DNA of 8,517 nt from CAZNQW01 sp964575225 (GCA_964575225.1 CAZNQW010000170.1:1-8517); one strand, 5' to 3'; positions 1-7,136 are shown, counted from the first letter of the stretch. Program-made: numbers and translations. Notes: generated from the letters alone by a model not told the origin.

Positions 1-38
1 ACCCTATTCTCCCCCCACATGTCATTAGGCGCCAGGCA

Positions 39-68
39 TGGCAGCCAGGCCTCAGAGCCTGGCTGCCA
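39..68 (-). terminator. Perfect 12-bp hairpin after the PHP-AlbA_2 gene
   Basis: Bases 39-50 and 57-68 are perfect reverse complements (TGGCAGCCAGGC / GCCTGGCTGCCA) around a 6-base loop. The hairpin begins about 23 bases past the TAA stop of the minus-strand PHP gene, where a transcript end is expected. No run of T follows on either strand, so it is not a classical intrinsic terminator. It could instead act as a 3' stabilising stem or a Rho-linked end. The structure is seen directly; its role is inferred. Confidence 0.5.
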
Positions 69-91
69 GTCAAAACGCTTTGCTCCAACGA

Positions 92-1798
92 TTATTCCGT
101 CAAGAACACCCGCCAGGCGCCTGCAATTCCATCCTCGGTGACACCATAGTACACCTGGAGCTGTCCGTCGGGCATGCGTTGCACCAGATCGTACCGGACT
201 TTGCCCGCCCGCTTGGACGATTTCCAGACGCCCAAATCCCCGTGCCATGTGATCGCGTCTGGATCTACGGGGTTGGTCTCGTGCTCGGTGATGGCGTAGC
301 GCCACAGCTTGCGGGCAGAGGACCGAGTCACGTCGTGCACTATGCTGCCGTTGCGCAGATCCTTCATGGTGTGGTACCAGGTGCCCTTTCGCTCTTCTGA
401 GGCCACGATCTGGACACCTGTCCCTGGGGGCTCTGCGCCCGTCATAGGGGCAGGCTCGCCCGTCTCAGGTTTCACCTCGGCAGGAGCCTCTGGTTCCGCT
501 TTGACCGTTCTGCGGATCAAAGCCATGATTTCATCCCGCATAGCCGCGTGCGTTTCCGATTCCTGGCGCAGGTAGATGTTGGTGCCTTCCAGGGCATAGG
601 GTACGTCGGGGCCCAGGGGCACGCTCACCTGCAGCACCGGGCGGCCCAAGGTGGTCACTGTTGTGATCTCTACCCTGAGCGGCGGCGTGATCTTGCGTTG
701 GATCTCGGTCTTTAGGGTTGAGATCGCCTCGTCCGGTTGTTCGACGCCGACCGGGGGTGCTTTGGCATCGGCCTTGACCCCGATGAAAATCGTTCCGCCA
801 TTGGTGTTGGCCATGGCTACGATGTCGCGCAGCACAGCGCGCAAGCGCCCGCCGCGCACGGTCATGCTCTCGTGAAACGACTGCACGATACTGGAGCCCT
901 CTTCCCGTGCAGCCTGCACATGATCGAACGGTGTCTTGGCCGGTCGATAGGGCCGGGTGCGCGAAAAATCGTCGCCTTCGAACGCCTCTTTGATGGCGTC
1001 AAAGCTCGGTTCAGGCAATAGAATCTCAGTCGCCCGCTCGCCCCACCCCAGGCGTGTCGAATCCTGGGGATGGCCGTTCATGCGATGGGCATCAGAACCC
1101 TGGATGCAGTGCATCCGTCGCGGGTATTCGGGCTTTCGGCCGCTAAAGAACCAGGCGGTCGTCCTGTTCCCTCGTTTTTCGAGGTCGGTTACCTCCAAAG
1201 CATGCAGATGTCGGTCTTGCGTATATGCAATTCTCGTTTGTCCACCAAAGTCCAGCCCTTGCATAGCCACACCGTGGTTCGAGTTGGCGTGGGCTGCGAT
1301 GGCCAATCCACCGGCCTCATCAATGATGCGGTAAGCCGTAAGCACATCGGTTGTGGCCCCCACCTCGGTTGCCCCCTCATCCAACTTGCTGGCAGGCACG
1401 TGCAATTCCATCAACAAGTGCTCTAATTTGCGGATGGGAGTCTCGGGAGGGAATATCCCCAGGATATGAAAACCCAATGTGGCGGTAAATTCAAAGCCTG
1501 GCAGGACCAGAAGCTTGTTTCCGATGCGCCGATACTCTTCCAGCTTTCTCTGCTCGGCAGGTTCGATACGTCCCAATCGCTCCAATAATGTGAGCTGTTC
1601 AATATCTGCCTGGAGCGCAGCACAACCGGCAAGAGTGTTGTGGTCGGTGATGGCGATAATATCCAATCCCCGCATCTCCGCTGTACGGACAAGGTCCAAA
1701 TAACTGACACCCGGCTCCTGCCAATCTGCCGAAGCAGGTGTGTGGAGATGCAGATCCATCTTGTACCACTGCATCTTGGTCTTTTTCTTTCTTGCCAC
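92..1798 (-). CDS. PHP-domain metal-dependent hydrolase fused to an AlbA_2 (Schlafen-type) domain
   Basis: A predicted 568-residue soluble protein with three parts. The N-terminal PHP domain (about 12-285) shows the metal-site motifs of the family: DLHLHT at 15-20, TDHN at 51-54, GFEF at 101-104, H170 and GSDAH at 234-238. All expected ligands appear present, so an active phosphoesterase or nuclease-type site is likely. Residues about 303-430 look like an AlbA_2 nucleic-acid-binding domain, with the signature NTNGGTIFIGV at 331-341 and the later IYLRQESETHAAM stretch. A Pro/Glu/Ala-rich linker (about 433-465) leads to a Trp- and Tyr-rich C-terminal domain (about 468-568) that I cannot assign. 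The start is GTG, chosen because GAGGAG at 1804-1809 lies 5 bases upstream; the next residues are very basic (RKKKTK). It is the last gene of the hsp20-lon unit, 106 bases after the receiver gene. The substrate is unknown; a role on DNA or RNA is inferred from the domain pair. Confidence 0.85.
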   Translation of the reverse strand: MARKKKTKMQWYKMDLHLHTPASADWQEPGVSYLDLVRTAEMRGLDIIAITDHNTLAGCAALQADIEQLTLLERLGRIEPAEQRKLEEYRRIGNKLLVLPGFEFTATLGFHILGIFPPETPIRKLEHLLMELHVPASKLDEGATEVGATTDVLTAYRIIDEAGGLAIAAHANSNHGVAMQGLDFGGQTRIAYTQDRHLHALEVTDLEKRGNRTTAWFFSGRKPEYPRRMHCIQGSDAHRMNGHPQDSTRLGWGERATEILLPEPSFDAIKEAFEGDDFSRTRPYRPAKTPFDHVQAAREEGSSIVQSFHESMTVRGGRLRAVLRDIVAMANTNGGTIFIGVKADAKAPPVGVEQPDEAISTLKTEIQRKITPPLRVEITTVTTLGRPVLQVSVPLGPDVPYALEGTNIYLRQESETHAAMRDEIMALIRRTVKAEPEAPAEVKPETGEPAPMTGAEPPGTGVQIVASEERKGTWYHTMKDLRNGSIVHDVTRSSARKLWRYAITEHETNPVDPDAITWHGDLGVWKSSKRAGKVRYDLVQRMPDGQLQVYYGVTEDGIAGAWRVFLTE

Positions 1799-1904
1799 GT
1801 GTACTCCTCAAATAATGTTCAATTGTGTTTCAAATGGCGAGCTGCGATTGTTGGGTTTCGGTGAGCCTCCTTTCTCAGATCTCGGTCCCGGAACCTGCCC
1901 CACC
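1799..1904 (-). promoter_or_regulatory. Gap between receiver and PHP genes, with three 11-bp phased TCAAWT repeats
   Basis: On the plus strand TCAAAT occurs at 1808-1813, TCAATT at 1819-1824 and TCAAAT at 1830-1835, each exactly 11 bases after the last. On the coding (minus) strand they read ATTTGA, AATTGA, ATTTGA, and the last runs into the GAGGAG ribosome binding site of the PHP gene. Such one-turn direct repeats are typical of sites bound by tandem regulator dimers. There is also an unused AAAGGAGG at about 1866-1873 (minus strand) with no start codon at a working distance. I see no convincing -35/-10 pair and no terminator, so read-through from the upstream genes is plausible. Confidence 0.35.
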
Positions 1905-2279
1905 CTATTGAATAGAGCACTCTTCCTGGATGATCTGTATCGTCTTCATCAGGCTGTCGCGGGTGTAGGGCTTCATGAGAAAGCCGTTGGCGCCCACGAG
2001 CTTGGCATCGTGGCGGTGATCCAGGGCCGAAGCCAAAAGCACCGGCACGCCTGCGATCTCGGGTTCGCTGTGGGCGCGCAACTGGCGCACCAGCTCCAAT
2101 CCGTCCACTCCCGGCAAGCGAACATCGAGGATCAGCAGGTTGGGGCGACGGGCCTCCACCTCTGCGACGAGGTGTTCCCAGTTCTCTTCCAATCGCTCCG
2201 CTTCGTAGCCGTTCATATTCAGCAAGAGCACCAGGAGGCGCGCAGCATCCAACTGATCATCGATCACGAGAACTCTCAC
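1905..2279 (-). CDS. Stand-alone response regulator receiver domain (CheY-like)
   Basis: A 124-residue protein made of a single receiver domain with no output domain. The acidic pair is D7-D8, the phosphoacceptor is D52 (in LILDVRLPG), the switch Ser is S84 and the conserved Lys is K103 followed by Pro, so it should be phosphorylatable by a histidine kinase. The length equals one receiver domain. The GTG start overlaps the lon TGA stop in the four bases GTGA (2276-2279), and a GGGGGAG ribosome binding site lies inside the end of lon; this implies translational coupling to Lon. No histidine kinase is in the window. With no DNA-binding domain it must act by protein contact, as a phosphate sink, or through a partner encoded elsewhere. 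The partner is unknown. Confidence 0.93.
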   Translation of the reverse strand: MRVLVIDDQLDAARLLVLLLNMNGYEAERLEENWEHLVAEVEARRPNLLILDVRLPGVDGLELVRQLRAHSEPEIAGVPVLLASALDHRHDAKLVGANGFLMKPYTRDSLMKTIQIIQEECSIQ

Positions 2280-4813
2280 TCTTTTTGCTCCCCCTCATCG
2301 GCCGATGAATTTTGGTCTTGGACCGGCGCCTCGCGCAGCGCGGCCGCAAACACCTCATCGACATACTCGGCAAAAATGAACTGCATCTTTTCGCGAATCT
2401 CGTCGGGGATGTCTTCCAGGTCCGGTTCGTTGCGCTTGGGTAGAATCACCGTCTTAAGCCCGACCCGTGCCGCAGCCATCACCTTTTGCTTCAACCCCCC
2501 AATGGGCAGCACCCGACCCCGGAGGGTAATTTCACCCGTCATGGCCACGTCCGACCGGACGGTGCGATTCGTCATCAGCGACACCAGGGCTGTGGCCATC
2601 GTCACGCCGGCCGAAGGGCCGTCTTTGGACACCGCGCCGGCCGGGACGTGGATGTGCAAATCGCTCTCGGCAAAAAGCTGCTCATCGATGCCCAGCTCTT
2701 TGGCCTTGGACTGCACGTAGCTGAGGGCAGCCTGGGCCGACTCTTTCATCACGTCGCCCAAGCTGCCGGTGAGGATCAGGCGTTTGTTGCCCTTCATGCG
2801 CGTCGCTTCGATAAAGGTGATGTCGCCCCCAACCGGCGTCCAAACCAGCCCGGTGGCCACGCCGGGCACCTCGGTTCGCTCGGCCGCCTCAAAGTAAAAG
2901 CGGGGCTTGCCGAGATAGTCGACGACCTCGTCGGCCTTGACGTGAACGGTGATACTCTCTGTCTCAGCCACGCGGGTGGCGACTTTGCGGCACACCGTCC
3001 CGATCTGCCGCTCCAGGTTGCGCACGCCCGCTTCGCGGGTATAGTCGCGGATGATCAGCCGCAGGGCGTCGTCGTCGAACGCGATCTCTTCCGGCCGCAG
3101 CGAGTTCTCACGGATCTGGCGGGGCAGCAGGTACTGCTTGGCAATGCGAAGCTTCTCGTCCTCGGTGTACCCGTCCAGTTCCAGGATCTCCATCCGGTCG
3201 CGCAGGGGGGCCGGGATAGGCGACAGCATGTTGGCCGTGGTGATGAACATGACCTGGCTCAGATCAAAGGGCACATCCAGGTAGTGATCCCGAAACTCGC
3301 GGTTTTGCTCGGGATCCAACACCTCGAGCAACGCCGAAGAAGGATCGCCGCGCCAGTCGGCCCCCACCTTGTCAATCTCGTCCAACATAAACACGGGGTT
3401 TTTGGTACCCACCCGTTTGACGCTCTGAATGATGCGCCCCGGCATAGCACCGATGTAGGTGCGGCGGTGCCCGCGGATTTCGGCCTCGTCTCGCATCCCA
3501 CCCAGGCTCATCTGGATGAACTTGCGGCCCAAGGCCCGAGCGATGGAGCGCCCCAGGCTGGTCTTGCCGGTGCCGGGCGGGCCCACAAAGCACAGGATGA
3601 CGCCCTCCCGTTCCTCACGGATATGGTCGACCGGTTCGGCTTCCTCGCGCTCTTCCTTCCTCTCGAGCTTGAGCTTGCGCACCGCCAGGTATTCCAGGAT
3701 GCGATCCTTGAGGTCCTCCAGGTCATAGTGATCTTCATCCAACACCTGGCGAGCATGGCCGATGTCGAGATGATCCTCCGTGGTCACTTGCCAGGGCATT
3801 TCGGTCAGCCAATCCAGATAGGTTTTGATCACCGAATACTCGGCCGCCTGGGGCGGCATCTTTTCCAAGCGCCCCAGTTCGCGCAGGGCCTCCCGCTCTG
3901 CTTCTTCGGGCATGCCCGATTCAGCAATTTTGAGCCGATATTCCTCCAGTTCGACGGCCTGCTCGTCCTCCTCCCCCAACTCTTTCTTAATGGCCTTGAG
4001 TTGCTCGCGCAGATAGAAATCGCGCTGCATCTTTTCCATCTCGGATTGGGCCTCGGACTGAATCTTGCGCCCCAGCTCCAGGACCTCCAACTCCTTGGTC
4101 ATAATGGTGGTCAGTTTAAGGAGCTTGGCGCGAACGCCTTCGATCTCTAAAATCGCCTGGGCATCGGGGATCTCCATGCGGATATTGGTGGCGATGAAAT
4201 AGACCAACTGGCGCGGATCTTCCAGATTCAGCGCCGCCATCAGCAGCTCGTCGGGCAGTTGCGATACCAACGATACCAACCGCCGCAACAGATCGACCGC
4301 ATTGCGGGCCAGCGCCTCGACTTCGATGCCCTCCTCCACCTCCTCGGGCATGGGCGTCACTCGCGCCTTCAAATAGGGCTCGGACCCGGTCCACTCGTCG
4401 ATCCGAATGCGCTCCACACCCTGCACCAACAGCCGGATCGTCCCATCAGGGGCCTTAATCATCCGGTGGATCGTCGCCGCCACCCCAATTTTGTGTACGT
4501 CATCCGGGCCTGGCTCTTCGTTCTTTTCATCGAGCGCCGTCACCAGGCCGATCAATTGCTTGTTCACCGTCGCGTCGTCCACCAAATGGATGGAACGCGG
4601 CTGGCCCACACTCAGGGCTTGAAAGGTCACCGGATAGACAACCACCCCCCTCAAGGGGAGAATGGACAACTCTTCGGGAATCGAGCTGCCGTCCAACGCT
4701 TCTTCAGAGGGCAGCGTCAGTTCAGTAGTGTCCTGAACAACCTCAGCGGTCTCGGATTGTTCCATATTTTCTTGGTTCTTGTCCTCATCCATACTCTGAT
4801 CTACCTTTTCCAC
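2276..4813 (-). CDS. lon: ATP-dependent protease Lon (LonA type)
   Basis: Cytosolic AAA+ serine protease that unfolds and degrades damaged and regulatory proteins. Order of domains: an acidic N-terminal extension (1-45), the LON substrate-binding domain (about 48-240), a coiled-coil segment (about 240-320), the AAA+ module with Walker A GPPGTGKT at 411-418 and Walker B VFMLDEI at 474-480, and the protease domain with catalytic Ser734 in DGPSAG and Lys777 in GGLKQK. The Ser-Lys spacing of 43 matches E. coli Lon (S679/K722). At 845 residues it is somewhat longer than the usual roughly 780-810, the excess being the acidic N- and C-terminal tails. The start is uncertain: GTG at 4813 lies 11 bases after the hsp20 stop but has no well-spaced ribosome site, while ATG at 4792 (Met8) has AAGG 11 bases upstream. 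The next gene overlaps its stop codon. All catalytic residues are intact. Confidence 0.98.
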   Translation of the reverse strand: MEKVDQSMDEDKNQENMEQSETAEVVQDTTELTLPSEEALDGSSIPEELSILPLRGVVVYPVTFQALSVGQPRSIHLVDDATVNKQLIGLVTALDEKNEEPGPDDVHKIGVAATIHRMIKAPDGTIRLLVQGVERIRIDEWTGSEPYLKARVTPMPEEVEEGIEVEALARNAVDLLRRLVSLVSQLPDELLMAALNLEDPRQLVYFIATNIRMEIPDAQAILEIEGVRAKLLKLTTIMTKELEVLELGRKIQSEAQSEMEKMQRDFYLREQLKAIKKELGEEDEQAVELEEYRLKIAESGMPEEAEREALRELGRLEKMPPQAAEYSVIKTYLDWLTEMPWQVTTEDHLDIGHARQVLDEDHYDLEDLKDRILEYLAVRKLKLERKEEREEAEPVDHIREEREGVILCFVGPPGTGKTSLGRSIARALGRKFIQMSLGGMRDEAEIRGHRRTYIGAMPGRIIQSVKRVGTKNPVFMLDEIDKVGADWRGDPSSALLEVLDPEQNREFRDHYLDVPFDLSQVMFITTANMLSPIPAPLRDRMEILELDGYTEDEKLRIAKQYLLPRQIRENSLRPEEIAFDDDALRLIIRDYTREAGVRNLERQIGTVCRKVATRVAETESITVHVKADEVVDYLGKPRFYFEAAERTEVPGVATGLVWTPVGGDITFIEATRMKGNKRLILTGSLGDVMKESAQAALSYVQSKAKELGIDEQLFAESDLHIHVPAGAVSKDGPSAGVTMATALVSLMTNRTVRSDVAMTGEITLRGRVLPIGGLKQKVMAAARVGLKTVILPKRNEPDLEDIPDEIREKMQFIFAEYVDEVFAAALREAPVQDQNSSADEGEQKE

Positions 4814-4824
4814 AGCAACAAACT

Positions 4825-5265
4825 CTAATCCTCCACACCGATCACCGGAATCTGGCGCGGCATGGCCTTGGGCAAGACCACACTCAAAAAGCCCTCTTGA
4901 TAGGTGGCCTCGATCTGGCGCTCGTCAATGGGCCGGGGAATGTGGGCATCTGTCTCGAACTGTCCGTAAAGGATCTCCATCTGCTGGTAGCCCACTTTGG
5001 CCACCGGATCGCGCCGAACGCCACTGATCACCAGCCGCCGGGAGTCCAGAGAGATAGTGAAATCGTCCTCTTGCATACCGGCAATCTCGACCCGGACCAC
5101 GATACAGGTATCGGTCTCGTAGATATCGGTTGGAGGGCGCCAGATTTTGCGTTGCCGGGTCAATACCCAGCCACGGTTTGACGTCGGCTCTCTCAATATA
5201 CCCATCATCTCCAACTGATCTCGTTCCATGCCCGCAACCATTTCTGGTGAATACCGTACCATCAT
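4825..5265 (-). CDS. Small heat shock protein, Hsp20/alpha-crystallin family
   Basis: A 146-residue ATP-independent holdase that binds unfolding proteins in the cytosol and keeps them soluble. The alpha-crystallin domain spans about 41-135, beginning at the typical WRPPTDIYET and ending with a GFLSVVLPK strand (125-133). The tail carries an I-P-V anchor at 139-141, the I-x-I/V motif used in oligomer assembly. Two Met codons stand in tandem at 5265 and 5262. GAGG is 4 bases from the first and 7 from the second, so the second may be the true start (one residue shorter). It is first in the unit, with lon 11 bases downstream, pairing a holdase with a protease. A sigma70-like promoter and a 5' leader hairpin precede it. 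Confidence 0.96.
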   Translation of the reverse strand: MMVRYSPEMVAGMERDQLEMMGILREPTSNRGWVLTRQRKIWRPPTDIYETDTCIVVRVEIAGMQEDDFTISLDSRRLVISGVRRDPVAKVGYQQMEILYGQFETDAHIPRPIDERQIEATYQEGFLSVVLPKAMPRQIPVIGVED

Positions 5266-5276
5266 ACTCCCTCACA

Positions 5277-5295
5277 GACTACTCAATCTGTAGTC
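5277..5295 (-). promoter_or_regulatory. Inverted repeat in the hsp20 leader
   Basis: GACTAC (5277-5282) and GTAGTC (5290-5295) form a perfect 6-bp inverted repeat with a 7-base spacer. It lies in the predicted 5' untranslated region, ending just before the GAGGGAG ribosome binding site of hsp20. It could be a leader hairpin or an operator. It does not match the CIRCE element (TTAGCACTC-N9-GAGTGCTAA), and it does not itself mask the ribosome site. Confidence 0.35.
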
Positions 5296-5340
5296 CATCC
5301 CACACATCCAACGAAAATCCTTTGCTCTTTTTGCTTGTTA

Positions 5341-5369
5341 ATTTTACCATATTTGTGTAATTTACTCAA
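5341..5369 (-). promoter_or_regulatory. Sigma70-type promoter of the hsp20-lon unit
   Basis: On the minus strand TTGAGT (-35, 5364-5369) is followed after exactly 17 bases by TAAAAT (-10, 5341-5346), preceded by TGG, an extended -10 element. The predicted transcript starts near 5334, leaving a leader of roughly 70 bases before hsp20. The AT-rich setting supports the call. The spacing and hexamers are those of housekeeping promoters. Confidence 0.65.
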
Positions 5370-5432
5370 GCTTTACCACTCGAGAAATCAGGTGGAATGA
5401 CCGACTTGCTCTGGTCTTGGGCCGGCATGGGC

Positions 5433-5461
5433 TGGACAGGTAGACTCAGGGATGGTATACT
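5433..5461 (+). promoter_or_regulatory. Sigma70-type promoter of the carboxylase unit
   Basis: TGGACA (-35, 5433-5438; one mismatch to TTGACA) and TATACT (-10, 5456-5461; one mismatch to TATAAT) are separated by 17 bases, with TGG just before the -10 as an extended element. The predicted start of transcription is near 5468, about 80 bases before the ATG at 5550. It therefore argues against any translation start further upstream. The -35 boxes of this and the divergent hsp20 promoter are about 63 bases apart. Confidence 0.65.
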
Positions 5462-5539
5462 CGGCGGGCTACGGACGGCGCCGTATGAAAGGCTCTCCTT
5501 ACACTGTGGCAAAATCATCGGACCCATTCTCCGGCTCTT

Positions 5540-5545
5540 GGAGGG
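5540..5545 (+). promoter_or_regulatory. Ribosome binding site deciding the carboxyltransferase start
   Basis: GGAGGG ends 4 bases before the ATG at 5550. The reading frame is open further upstream to 5397, but the extra 51 codons have no ribosome site, lie partly upstream of the predicted promoter, and encode residues foreign to the family. This site fixes the start at 5550. Confidence 0.8.
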
Positions 5546-5549
5546 ATTC

Positions 5550-7100
5550 ATGGAAAGAGACGACGTAAACGCCGAGGTGCTCCGGCGACGAGAGGCACTG
5601 ATCCAGGGAGGAGGCTCCCCATCGATAGAACGTCAGCATGCCAAAGGCAAGCTGACGGCGCGGGAGCGGATCGAACGACTGCTCGATCCCGGCACCTTTC
5701 AGGAGGTGGATCCCTACCTTACCCACCGGCACACGGCCTTTGGGCTCGATGAAAAACGGGTGCCGGGCGACAGTGTGGTGGTGGGATTTGGCCGCGTCAA
5801 CGGGCAAAAGATCGCCATCGCTGCCCAGGATTTCACCGTCATTGGCGGCTCTTTTTCCGAAGCCCACGCTCAGAAGGTGTGCAAAGTGCTGGATCTGGCC
5901 CTGGCGGCTGGTACTCCCTTTGTCTCGCTGAACGATTCGGTAGGCGCGCGCATTCAGGAGGGCGTCTGGAGCCTGGCGGGGTACAGCGAATTGTTCTGGC
6001 GCAACACCCAGGCCAGCGGGGTGATCCCCCAGATCAGCGTCATGCTCGGCCCCTGTGCCGGGGGCTCGGTCTATTCTCCGGGCCTGACCGACTTTATCAT
6101 CATGACCGAGGGCCTGAGCCACATGTTCATCACTGGCCCCGAGGTGATCAAGACGGTTACCGGAGAAGAGGTGACCTTCGAGGCATTGGGCGGCGCCCAG
6201 GTCCATGCCTCCACCAGCGGGGTCGCCCACTTTGTGGCGACCGATGAAGACGATGCCTTTACGATCACCCGCCGGCTGCTCAGCTATCTTCCCTCCAACA
6301 ATGCGGCGCCCCCCGCTCGCATCCCACCGACGGACGAACCGAACCGCGCCGATTCGATGCTGGATTCCCTGGTGCCTGCCGAAGGCACCCAGCCCTACGA
6401 TATTCGAGAGGCCATCACCCAGATCTTTGATCGGGACAGCTTCTTTGAGGTCCATACCCACTTTGCGCCCAATGCCGTCGTCGGTTTTGCCCGCCTGCAT
6501 GGCGAGGTTGTGGGAGTGGTGGCCAACCAACCCGCTTGGCTGGCCGGGGTATTGGACATTGATGCCTCGGACAAAATCGCGCGCTTTGTCCGCTTTTGCG
6601 ATGCGTTCAACATCCCGCTGGTCACCTTTGTCGATTGCCCCGGCTTTATGCCCGGCACTGTGCAGGAGCACGGTGGCATCATCCGGCATGGCGCCAAGAT
6701 CGTGTATGCCTATTCAGAGGCGACCGTGCCCAAGATCTCGGTGGTCACCCGCAAGGCTTACGGCGGGGCCTATATCGTCATGAGCAGCAAATATGTGCGC
6801 ACCGACCTGGTGTATGCCTGGCCCACAGCCGAAATCGCCGTCCTGGGGGCAGAAGGAGCGGTCAGCATCCTCTACGGCAAACAATTGGCCCAGCAGGAGA
6901 ACCCGGAGGAGGCTCGGACTCGTCTCATTGAAGAGTATCGCCGCGAGTTTGGCAGCGCCTACACGGCTGCGGCCAGCGGTCACGTCGACGATCTGATCTT
7001 GCCTAGCGAAACACGGGCCAAGCTGATCGCGGCACTGGATTTTTTGCGCGACAAACAGGCTACATCGCTGCCCAAGAAACATGGCAGCATGCCCCTGTAA
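5550..7100 (+). CDS. Acyl-CoA carboxylase / methylmalonyl-CoA decarboxylase carboxyltransferase subunit (PccB/MmdA family)
   Basis: A 516-residue carboxyltransferase, the usual length for the family, which moves a carboxyl group between biotin on a carrier protein and an acyl-CoA such as propionyl-CoA. It begins with the family's typical basic stretch (IERQHAKGKLTARERIERLL, 26-45). The N-terminal crotonase-like half carries GPCAGG at 167-172 and the C-terminal half carries GGAYIVMSS at 405-413, the two glycine-rich oxyanion-hole segments. The residue equivalent to the specificity Asp422 of Streptomyces PccB appears to be Ile408, as in AccB-type and decarboxylase-type enzymes, so substrate choice cannot be read with certainty. 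It is the first gene of a unit with an OadG-like protein and a biotin carrier, which hints at the sodium-pumping methylmalonyl-CoA decarboxylase class. Without the beta membrane subunit a plain propionyl- or acetyl-CoA carboxylase is equally possible. Confidence 0.95.
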   Translation: MERDDVNAEVLRRREALIQGGGSPSIERQHAKGKLTARERIERLLDPGTFQEVDPYLTHRHTAFGLDEKRVPGDSVVVGFGRVNGQKIAIAAQDFTVIGGSFSEAHAQKVCKVLDLALAAGTPFVSLNDSVGARIQEGVWSLAGYSELFWRNTQASGVIPQISVMLGPCAGGSVYSPGLTDFIIMTEGLSHMFITGPEVIKTVTGEEVTFEALGGAQVHASTSGVAHFVATDEDDAFTITRRLLSYLPSNNAAPPARIPPTDEPNRADSMLDSLVPAEGTQPYDIREAITQIFDRDSFFEVHTHFAPNAVVGFARLHGEVVGVVANQPAWLAGVLDIDASDKIARFVRFCDAFNIPLVTFVDCPGFMPGTVQEHGGIIRHGAKIVYAYSEATVPKISVVTRKAYGGAYIVMSSKYVRTDLVYAWPTAEIAVLGAEGAVSILYGKQLAQQENPEEARTRLIEEYRREFGSAYTAAASGHVDDLILPSETRAKLIAALDFLRDKQATSLPKKHGSMPL

Positions 7101-7136
7101 CTCTGGCGCCGATTCGCAGGGAGGATACAACAAACT

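Noticed and set aside
2486..4150. Open frame of 554 codons on the plus strand, antisense to lon
   Set aside because: It lies wholly inside the certain lon gene, its product is compositionally odd (His, Gln, Leu and Arg rich) with no recognisable domain, and GC-rich coding DNA often leaves the opposite frame open.
5331..5363. A plus-strand promoter overlapping the hsp20 promoter (TTGTTA with TAATTT)
   Set aside because: The hexamers are poor, the region is simply AT-rich, and a much better plus-strand promoter exists at 5433-5461.
5397..5549. N-terminal extension of 51 codons on the carboxyltransferase
   Set aside because: The predicted promoter lies inside this stretch, no ribosome site precedes it, and the family's N terminus begins at the ATG at 5550, which has GGAGGG in front.
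5499..6689. Open frame of 396 codons on the minus strand, antisense to the carboxyltransferase
   Set aside because: It mirrors the codons of a well-conserved gene, has no known motif, and has no convincing ribosome binding site.
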